Origin: Nematocida homosporus
Lineage: Eukaryota; Microsporidia
DNA length: 64,000 bases
Reading direction: 5' to 3'
NCBI RefSeq assembly: GCF_024244095.1
Contig: NW_026250689.1
Coordinates: 62,001 to 126,000, forward strand
In this document: in pieces, positions 45,923 through 53,042 of the stretch
How positions within the stretch are numbered: position 1 is the first letter of the stretch
How the letters are laid out: every line of letters starts with the position of its first letter
Notes under the pieces: model-generated
Told to the model about the DNA's origin: nothing
Databases searched by the model: none
The model's input: the letters and a program-made list of their open reading frames with translations, nothing else
Made by a program: the position numbers and the translations under genes

Positions 45923-47392
45923 ATGTCTAGCTATAACACTCCGATCGCAGTCAAGCACCAATCTATCACAGAATCTCTGGCTAAACCCAACCCCAAGCCC
46001 CTTCATGTTCTCTTCCTTTTAGCCGCCGAGTTCTTTGAACGGTTTACATACTACAGCATTAAGGGCATTCTCTTTATTTACCTAGTCTCCTACTTTGATT
46101 ACACTCGTGAAGAAGCCATTGCTTATGTTCACATCTTTATCTTTCTTTCGTACTTCTTTACTTTGTTTGGCGGCCTTTCTTCTGATCGGATCTTTGGCAA
46201 GCTCCTTACAATTATTCTCTTCCTAGGCACATACATTGTTGGCGTCTTCTTCCTACTCGGTTCCTCCATAGTTAAAAGCAAGCAACTTCTACACAGCGGC
46301 CTCCTTCTTATCTCAATCAGTGCCGGCTGTATCAAACCTTCTATTTCTTCCCTCGGCGGCGACCAGTTTGACCAAAAAGATAAGAAGAGCATTACCGCCT
46401 TCTTTACTTCCTTCTACTTTTCAGTGAACATCAGCAGTGCCCTCGCTATTTTCGGCATTCCCATTATCATAGACCGTCCTTGTTTCCAAAAGAGCACTTG
46501 CTACCCCCTAGGCTATTCCTTCTCTTTCTTCTCCCTCCTTCTTTCCCTCGTAGTCTTCCTAGGCATGCCCATCATCAAGCACCTCTACTCCGCCAAAACC
46601 CAACTCATTGCTCACAATTACAATTACAACCATATGTCGATCACTCCCACTCCCACCTCCACTCCCATTAATACCAACTCCACTCCCATTAATACCAACT
46701 CAGCTACTATTGAGCTGGCTACTACCACCGCAACACTACCCCATCCAACCCAAGTACCACCTTTTAGTCTCACTAAAACCATCAAAAGCCTCTTGCCCGT
46801 TAGTATCGGCTGGATGCTCTACGACCAGCAAAGTTCCACTTGGGTCGACCAAGCAAGAAAGCTCACTCCTACTATCTCCATCCATGGTTTTAGTTTTACC
46901 TTATCTCCAACCCAACTCCAAGTTCTTAACTCCATCATTCTAGTGCTTATCCTACCCGTTTTCTCCAAAACAACCGAAAAGGTCCTCAAATTCCTCCATC
47001 TACCCGATACTCCCCAAAGACGTCTTTTCTACGGCATGTGCTTCTTCTCCTTTTCCTTTGTTCTCGCTTCCCTTCTAGACATTTACCTTCTACTAAGCAC
47101 CAATATCACCATCCTTATGCAAATCCCACAAATCGTATTTCTTACTCTAGGCGAAGCCTTCGTCGGCTCAACCGGTCTTTCTTTCTCCTACAACACAGCC
47201 CCAGATTCAGCCAAGGCACTCGTTCTTTCTTTCTGGTATCTCAATATGGCCCTAGGCAACTTCTTTGTAATTTTACTTTCCCATCTCTTCCAATTCCTCT
47301 CAATCCCCACCTATACGCAATCTTTCCTCTATGTCGCCCTCTCCCTACTCGCCATCGCCCAACTCAACCGCCAAATCATCCATCCCACCTAA
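45923..47392 (+). CDS. PTR2: POT/PTR2-family proton-coupled peptide transporter
   Basis: These transporters bring di- and tripeptides across membranes with protons. The ExxER motif is present in AEFFERFTYYSIKGILFIYL near residue 38. The PTR2 signatures GGDQFDQKDKK and FFTSFYFSVNISS follow. About twelve hydrophobic spans are visible in 489 residues. The central loop carries an Asn/Thr-rich insert (INTNSTPINTNS) written in the same dialect as the intergenic repeats. Start ATG at 45923. Peptide uptake from the host cell would fit an intracellular parasite, but direction and location are inferred. Confidence 0.9.
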   Translation: MSSYNTPIAVKHQSITESLAKPNPKPLHVLFLLAAEFFERFTYYSIKGILFIYLVSYFDYTREEAIAYVHIFIFLSYFFTLFGGLSSDRIFGKLLTIILFLGTYIVGVFFLLGSSIVKSKQLLHSGLLLISISAGCIKPSISSLGGDQFDQKDKKSITAFFTSFYFSVNISSALAIFGIPIIIDRPCFQKSTCYPLGYSFSFFSLLLSLVVFLGMPIIKHLYSAKTQLIAHNYNYNHMSITPTPTSTPINTNSTPINTNSATIELATTTATLPHPTQVPPFSLTKTIKSLLPVSIGWMLYDQQSSTWVDQARKLTPTISIHGFSFTLSPTQLQVLNSIILVLILPVFSKTTEKVLKFLHLPDTPQRRLFYGMCFFSFSFVLASLLDIYLLLSTNITILMQIPQIVFLTLGEAFVGSTGLSFSYNTAPDSAKALVLSFWYLNMALGNFFVILLSHLFQFLSIPTYTQSFLYVALSLLAIAQLNRQIIHPT

Positions 47393-47685
47393 ACCCACCA
47401 CCCAATACTAACCTATATCTCAACCCAGATCTCAACTCTATATCACACATCTCAATATCTTATATCTTACATTTTATATCTTACATTTTATATCTTATCT
47501 AAATTTAACAATTTATTTCTTCTTGCCACCTATCTCCTTATCTCATCCAACATCAACTCAACACCACCCCACCAACTCCACCCAACTCCACTACTAACCC
47601 CACTACCACCCCACCCCAACTCAACCCAACTCAATACCAACTCAATGCAATATCTATTTTACTTTTTATTTTTTAAGCCTAGCAA
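47393..47685. repeat. AC-rich spacer upstream of uS13
   Basis: ATCTTATATCTTACATTTTATATC repeats are followed by CACCCCACCCCAACTCAACCC units. The last 40 bases are T-rich and end AAGCCTAGCAA before the ATG. Confidence 0.55.
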
Positions 47686-48150
47686 ATGTCACTCCGATTT
47701 ACTGAAGCAGCACAAATGCAAGATATCATTCGTATCTTCAATACTAATATAGATGGTCGTTCAACAGTAGTCCGTTCTTTAACAGGTATTAAAGGTTTAG
47801 GTTTAAGAATGGCTACTCTTATCTGTAAGAAGGCAGAGATAGATACTAGCTTAAGAGCAGGACAAGTTGAGCAGGAGAAGCTTAATATGATTTCTAAGAT
47901 CTTAGAGAATCCTCAAGCCTTTGATATTCCTCTCTGGTTCCTTAACAGACAAAGAGATGTAATTACTGGTCAATCAATTCAACTGATTGGTAACCAAGTA
48001 GAGGCTGATTACAGACTTTACTTAGAAAGGGCTAAGCGGGTTAAGCATATCAGAGGATTGCGATTGTTGAAGGGTCTTAAGGTCAACGGACAAAGGACTA
48101 AATCTAACGGTCGAAAGGGTAAGACTGTTGGTGTCTCCAAGAAGAAATAA
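47686..48150 (+). CDS. RPS18: 40S ribosomal protein uS13 (S18)
   Basis: uS13 lies in the head of the small subunit at the tRNA and inter-subunit contacts. DIIRIFNTNIDGRSTVVRSLTGIKGLGLRMATLICKKA is the conserved N-terminal helix-turn-helix. DIPLWFLNRQRDVITG and RGLRLLKGLKVNGQRTKSNGRKGKTVGVSKKK complete the family pattern. The length of 154 residues is standard. Start ATG at 47686, with TTTTTTAAGCCTAGCAA upstream. No intron is visible. Confidence 0.96.
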   Translation: MSLRFTEAAQMQDIIRIFNTNIDGRSTVVRSLTGIKGLGLRMATLICKKAEIDTSLRAGQVEQEKLNMISKILENPQAFDIPLWFLNRQRDVITGQSIQLIGNQVEADYRLYLERAKRVKHIRGLRLLKGLKVNGQRTKSNGRKGKTVGVSKKK

Positions 48151-48962
48151 ACATCAATTTGGATTAGTATTGAGTTGGTATTGAGCTGATATTGGATTTA
48201 GATTGAGTTGGGTTGGGTTGTTGTGGTGTTGTATTTGGATTGTGTTAAGTTGATATCGTATGGTATTGGGTTGTATTTAGATTGTATTTAGATTGTATTA
48301 AGTTGATCTGGTATTTAGATTGAGTTAAGTTGATATGGTATCTAGTTGGTATTGTATTGTATTGTATTTAGATTGAGTTAAGTTTGTATTTAGATTGTAT
48401 TAAGTTGATCTGGTATGGTATTAAGTTGAGTTGATATTGGATTTAGATTGTGTTAAGTTGATATGCTATCTAGTTGGTATTTAGTTTGTATTGTATTGTA
48501 TTTAGATTGTATTAAGTTGATATGATATTGTGATGGATTGTTGTTGTGTTTAGAGTATCTATTATCATGCTTGGCTAATGAATGTTTTAGATGCTATGGC
48601 AGTTTTGTTGTAGTCGGTTTCACATGGAATTAGATGAGTTGGTGTATTATGAACTTAGTCAGTAGTTCTAAGAGTGAAGGTGATGATTGAGTTGGATTGG
48701 AGATTGGTAGTACACCTCCAAACTATAAATAAAGATTGGAGTTGGTTTAAGAAGGTACTAAGTTGATGTTGTGGCCCGGAATGTTAGGGTGGGTGTTATA
48801 CACAGCATAACTGACGTTAATACTTTATTCAATAAATATGAAGAGTGTCTAGTCTAATCTGGTTATGTTTTGGTTGAAGTTAGTATTGGTTGAAGTTAGT
48901 ATTGGTTGGGTTAGTATTGGTTGAAAACGGCGTATTGCCACTTTAGAAGATGACGGTAGGAT
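48151..48962. repeat. GT-rich repeats followed by an R2 copy
   Basis: To about 48540 the plus strand repeats TTTAGATTGTATTAAGTTGATATGG-like units. An inverted R2 copy follows at 48690-48955. No coding frame is seen. Confidence 0.6.
48690..48955 (-). repeat. Dispersed repeat R2, copy 2 (inverted)
   Basis: The reverse complement carries ACGCCGTTTTCAACCAATACTAA, GACTAGACACTC, ATTTATTGAATAAAGTAT, ATAACACCC and TATTTATAGTTTGG. These are the same blocks in the same order as 17985-18175. It lies just beyond the 3' end of the larger M16-like gene. Confidence 0.6.
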
Positions 48963-51900
48963 TTATTGTAGGGATGGATTGCTCTGTTTGGGTTGTTTGT
49001 TGGGAGGGCTGAAGTCGAGTTCATCTGGGGTGGTGGATTGTTCTTCTTGAGGTATAAACCTGGGTCGGTGTTGTTTTCGCTTTGATGTAGGTCTAGGTTT
49101 GGGTTGTGGTGGTAATGATTGGTTAGAGGTAGTGGGCTGGTTTTGTGGTGGTTGTGGTTGCGATAATAGTTGCTGTTGCAATAACTGCTGTTGTAGTTGT
49201 TGTAGTTGGGGATTCGATGATATTTGTTGCGATAATAGTTGCTGTTGCAATAACTGCTGTTGTAGTTGTTGTAGTTGGGGATTCGATGATATTTGTTGCA
49301 ATAGTTGTTGCTGCTGTTGTTGTAGTTGCTGTGCTAGTTGTTGTAGTTGGTGGGGTTGCAATGCCATTTGTTGTAATAGTTGTTGCTGCTGCTGTTGTAG
49401 CTGTTGTGCTAGTTGTTGTAATTGGTGGGGTTGCAATTCCATTTGTTGTAATAGTTGTTGTTGTTGTAATAGTAGTAGCTGTTGCTGATATTGCATTGGT
49501 AGTTGGGAATGTAATGGGGGTAGTTGAGGTGGTTCTTGGGATAGTTGGTCTGGGACGCCTTGATATATAACGATGTGAGGATGTTGACAGTGGTCGGTGA
49601 AGAAGGACTGGAAATCAGCTAAAGTTATTTGGTTGAGGGTTTCTATGAACTTTCTTTGGTAGTGGGGTTCTTGCCAAAAGTCGCTACAACTGAGAAGCCA
49701 AGATCTTTTTGCGGATGGGCTTTTGCTATTAGTGATGTGCATAAACCTAACTAGTGCTAGGTTTTTGTACTCCTCAAACTGTTTTGGTGTAATCTGATCA
49801 ATGGCCCACGTTAGGTAGGACTTATAGTTTATATACGAGTTTAAGAAAGCAGCAGCAGTGTATTGTCCTTTTAAAATAAGATTCAAAGCAATAGTCTCAT
49901 CTAAGATAGTAATGGAATACTCGAGATTCCTGAGGATGTCTACATCAAAGCTTAGGTTGAAGAACCTTGGAGGGGATGCGGCTGATGTGCTGGAGGGTGG
50001 CGTGGGGGCCTGGGTGTTTATCCAATATTCTATTTCCTCGGGATTGGGATGGTCGGCGAGACTTTTGGGTGGAAATTGGGCTAGTAACAAATAGTATGCT
50101 AGAATGTGGTAGTTTGTTCGGTCTAGGGTATTGGCCGGATCGATATGGAAATATCCAACGAAAGCAGACATCAGCTCAGGCTCTAAGGACATATAGATCT
50201 CTGTGTCGTAGTTACGAATTGCCTGGTATTTAGTGATTGCCTGGGGTGTGATGTAACTTGTGACTGTATTAATGATTTGATGGAAGGTATCAAGTGAGGC
50301 GTCTTCTACTCTTATATTGACTTGTGCTGTGGTAACGATGGGGCTATTAAAGGACGCTTTCTTTTCCAAGATAGCTTTACAACACTCATTAGGTGTGTAT
50401 AGGTGTAGTCGCCAGATACGAGCGAATAAGCATTGTTGTAGAGTTGGTGGTGTTTGTATGGCTGCGTTCGCAAAGAAGTTGTATGCTTTAAGCATGGCAG
50501 TGACTTCCTGAGTAGGATTGATACTGGCGTTTTTGTAGTATGAAAGGAACAGTTGAAGTACATCCTTAATTGCTGTGTCCGATGTACGAATAGTGATAGT
50601 GATTCGGCCACGGTCATTGGCTTCGGCGTCAATAAACAGTTTGTTAAGCATGATAGTCTGCCAATAGTGGGCTTTGACCATGTCTAATACTGTTAGTACG
50701 TGCGCAACATGCCAGATGTAGGTTTTAATATTAGCAAGGTAGTCGTTGGTAATGAGCACAACAGCAATGGCCGCCTGCGTTGTATATTGAGAGCTTTTGA
50801 AAATATGCGCCTCAAGACCGGGCACATTATGTTTGCCGATACTTGTCAGGATGGGTGGGAGGCCCGTGGAGTTGAGATTTAACAGGTTATCAGGATATGT
50901 ACCGGGTTCGGCTTGTTGGGGATTAGTGGATGGTGTGGGCATAATGAATGGCATGGTTTCTAGGACTGGTCGTGGCCGTTGGTTTTGTTGAGGACCTGGA
51001 GTGTCGCCCTGTGATTGGACGCTGGTGTTGAAATTGGAGGTTCTGGGTTGTTTTTTAGATAAAGTGGCTCGGACTCGTTTCGGCCGAGCTTCTAGGCTGC
51101 TACGTAATATGATGTTTTTGATTTGCTTGCTAGCTCTTGTTGCTTGGGGTATTGGGATAATGAGCGGCCTGGCGAGTGGTTGCCCTGCCAATTGTTGCCA
51201 ATGAGTGTAGGTGAGATCGCCGTTGATGTACCAATTCTCTCGTTGTATTGCCTTTTTAAGCATATCGTCTAGATTGTGAATCTCCTGGGGTTGAGATGTT
51301 GGGGTGAAGACAAAATTAATGATGTCAGATGGTTCAACGAAGAACATGTGGACTGATGCTAGGTTGGCAAGGAAAAATGATGGCATGTTTGGGATTGGAC
51401 TGGGGGCGAGGGATGTCTCTTGTTGGTAGACCTGGTATAAATTCGAGTCTGGGTCCTTATAAGCCATCTTGATGGCTAAACATAAGCCTTCCACTAGATC
51501 TAGAGCCTCAGTAATTTCTATTTGCCCAGTGCAATCTTCTTCTATGATGACGTGCAGACCCAGTCTAGTGCCTAGGGTGGCCAAAGATATGTTCTTGATG
51601 CAAATAATCTTATCTGGGCGTGTTTCGAAATGCTTGGTGTAGATTTTATAGCTGAGATGGAATAGACAGTGTAGGCTGGATAGAGGGTGCACAGTTTGGT
51701 TGCGAATATCATTGAGAAGTGGAACAAAAACAGTGAATGTTGTTTTTTCAGTTGGGGTTAAGGAATTAGGGATCTTAGGCTGTATTAGTAACCGCGGGCG
51801 GTTGTTAAGGAATTCTGGAGTGATATCATCAGGGGAATACATTATAGGAGCTTGGTTTGGTTGCTTGGGACAGGAAAACTGGGTCTTTAGTAAATCGACT

Positions 51901-52517
51901 ATAGCTAGTGGTTGGCTAGGTGTAGCAATTGCAAGCCGAATGTTTGGAAAAGAGAACATCTCAGTCCATTTCTTGGCGATGTTGGCTTCGGCAGGGTAAT
52001 CGGCAGGTGTAATGGGCAGAAGGTTTAAATCGACTTGGTTTTTGACTTGCTTAATTACATCTAAGCTGGGTCGGGGAACAATAACTCTTTGTAAGATTTC
52101 AAATGGTATTGGACATTGGGGGTCATTTAAGGAAAACCCAATGATAATGAAATGACCGCTATCAGTGATGTCATATATGTTGGGTTTAGCTAGGAATTCT
52201 TGGTATTTCCCGTAATTGTTGGCCGGGTTTAGCTTATATTTGATCAGTGCTTGTAAAATGAAACTAAGGCATTTGTCACTGATTGATGTAGATGATTGTT
52301 GTTTCTTGATAGCAATACTAATATGAATGGCCTGGCTCTTAGGATATGTAATAGTAAGGCACTTTAGGCCGTTATCTAGAGTAAAATGATCGGAATTAAA
52401 AGAATCAGCTGGTTGATTGACTGGATCCAGACTTTGAAATGATATCTGGAGCAAGCATAAGACAATCAAGAAAAGCCCAACTAGATTGTTTGGAGTGATT
52501 TTTAGTCGTTTACTCAT
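48963..52517 (-). CDS. Secreted M16 (insulinase)-like protein without a zinc site, Gln-rich tail
   Basis: The product has 1184 residues. A signal peptide (LVGLFLIVLCLLQISFQSL) precedes an M16-like N-terminal domain: FTLDNGLKCLTITYPKSQAIHISIAIKK, then YGKYQEFLAKPN and FEILQRVIVPRP. The HxxEH zinc motif is absent; SFILQALIKYKL stands where it should be. Several M16-like units follow, then a Gln/Leu-rich tail of about 150 residues. The C-terminus is TTPDELDFSPPNKQPKQSNPSLQ. It is a tandem paralogue of the gene at 53043-56042, with near-identical blocks such as LTRNYHILAYYLLL. Catalysis is unlikely; a structural or host-facing role is possible. Confidence 0.72.
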   Translation of the reverse strand: MSKRLKITPNNLVGLFLIVLCLLQISFQSLDPVNQPADSFNSDHFTLDNGLKCLTITYPKSQAIHISIAIKKQQSSTSISDKCLSFILQALIKYKLNPANNYGKYQEFLAKPNIYDITDSGHFIIIGFSLNDPQCPIPFEILQRVIVPRPSLDVIKQVKNQVDLNLLPITPADYPAEANIAKKWTEMFSFPNIRLAIATPSQPLAIVDLLKTQFSCPKQPNQAPIMYSPDDITPEFLNNRPRLLIQPKIPNSLTPTEKTTFTVFVPLLNDIRNQTVHPLSSLHCLFHLSYKIYTKHFETRPDKIICIKNISLATLGTRLGLHVIIEEDCTGQIEITEALDLVEGLCLAIKMAYKDPDSNLYQVYQQETSLAPSPIPNMPSFFLANLASVHMFFVEPSDIINFVFTPTSQPQEIHNLDDMLKKAIQRENWYINGDLTYTHWQQLAGQPLARPLIIPIPQATRASKQIKNIILRSSLEARPKRVRATLSKKQPRTSNFNTSVQSQGDTPGPQQNQRPRPVLETMPFIMPTPSTNPQQAEPGTYPDNLLNLNSTGLPPILTSIGKHNVPGLEAHIFKSSQYTTQAAIAVVLITNDYLANIKTYIWHVAHVLTVLDMVKAHYWQTIMLNKLFIDAEANDRGRITITIRTSDTAIKDVLQLFLSYYKNASINPTQEVTAMLKAYNFFANAAIQTPPTLQQCLFARIWRLHLYTPNECCKAILEKKASFNSPIVTTAQVNIRVEDASLDTFHQIINTVTSYITPQAITKYQAIRNYDTEIYMSLEPELMSAFVGYFHIDPANTLDRTNYHILAYYLLLAQFPPKSLADHPNPEEIEYWINTQAPTPPSSTSAASPPRFFNLSFDVDILRNLEYSITILDETIALNLILKGQYTAAAFLNSYINYKSYLTWAIDQITPKQFEEYKNLALVRFMHITNSKSPSAKRSWLLSCSDFWQEPHYQRKFIETLNQITLADFQSFFTDHCQHPHIVIYQGVPDQLSQEPPQLPPLHSQLPMQYQQQLLLLQQQQLLQQMELQPHQLQQLAQQLQQQQQQLLQQMALQPHQLQQLAQQLQQQQQQLLQQISSNPQLQQLQQQLLQQQLLSQQISSNPQLQQLQQQLLQQQLLSQPQPPQNQPTTSNQSLPPQPKPRPTSKRKQHRPRFIPQEEQSTTPDELDFSPPNKQPKQSNPSLQ
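49161..49298. repeat. Perfect tandem duplication of 69 bp in the Gln-rich tail
   Basis: The unit beginning CGATAATAGTTGCTGTTGC occurs at 49161-49229 and again, without a mismatch that I can see, at 49230-49298. It encodes two copies of an ISSNPQLQQLQQQLLQQQLL repeat. A second, diverged repeat (LQPHQLQQLAQQLQQQQ) lies next to it at about 49300-49460. Confidence 0.8.
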
Positions 52518-52545
52518 GGTGGGAAATAAAGATGAAAAGAAATTT

Positions 52546-52558
52546 CCTAAATAAGACT
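52546..52558 (-). promoter_or_regulatory. TATA-like start-proximal element of the larger M16-like gene
   Basis: On the coding strand AGTCTTATTTAGG lies about 29 bp before the ATG. The identical 13-mer lies about 27 bp before the ATG of the paralogue. Confidence 0.5.
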
Positions 52559-52574
52559 TGACCTCAGCAAATTA

Positions 52575-52584
52575 CCATAAAAGG
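52575..52584. promoter_or_regulatory. CArG-box-like element of the larger M16-like gene
   Basis: CCATAAAAGG fits CC(A/T)6GG and is flanked by ATTA and AAATT. It lies 58 bp before the ATG at 52517 and is shared with the paralogue. Confidence 0.5.
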
Positions 52585-52868
52585 AAATTATCCAAATTTC
52601 GAATTAAATTAGTATTGGGTTGATATTAGGTTCAATTTGATGATCAGAAAGTATACCATTGGGTTGGTATTGAGTTGGTATTGGATTAGAATAACTCTAC
52701 ACAATCCAAACTCAGCCCTACTCGAATAGATAGCCTCGCTACTTGTTTGGCATTTGCCAATTCAGTTATGTTAGACATCCAATAAGGTTGGTATAGAATG
52801 GGCTTTGTATGATGAGGAGTTGATTATATTAAACTTACTATTGCTGTTGCTGGACTTACTAGACACTT

Positions 52869-53042
52869 TTATTGCGTGGTTGGGTTACTTTGCTTGCGAC
52901 TTTTAGAGGGCTGATTAGGGTTAAGTTCATCCGGAGGAGTGGTTGAGGTTCGTTTTGCTGCAGATATGGGTTAGGACAATGATTAATTGGATAGAGTAGG
53001 CTGTTTCGATGTATCGGGCTCGTTTTGCGGTGGCAGTTGGGA
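52869..53042 (-). pseudogene. Decayed C-terminal tail of the smaller M16-like gene
   Basis: After the TAG that ends the smaller paralogue the same frame continues for 58 codons to a TAA at 52869-52871, with two more stops inside. The residual text resembles the tail of the larger paralogue. PPQNEPDTS matches PPQNQPTTS, TTPPDELNPN matches TTPDELDFS, and KQSNPTTQ matches KQSNPSLQ. The Gln-rich repeat is missing. The tail is therefore a remnant, unless stop codons are read through. Confidence 0.75.

Larger units (their letters stand above)
52518..52868. other. Spacer between the two M16-like genes
   Basis: It holds the promoter of the downstream paralogue (TATA-like element and CArG box, first 70 bases). 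TTGGTATTGAGTTGG repeats and plain sequence follow up to the remnant tail of the other paralogue. Confidence 0.5.

Noticed and set aside
49099..49570. Two long plus-strand frames rich in Cys and in Val
   Set aside because: They are the antisense reading of the Gln/Leu-rich repeat (CAA and CAG codons read backwards give TTG and CTG, or TGT and GTT), not genes.
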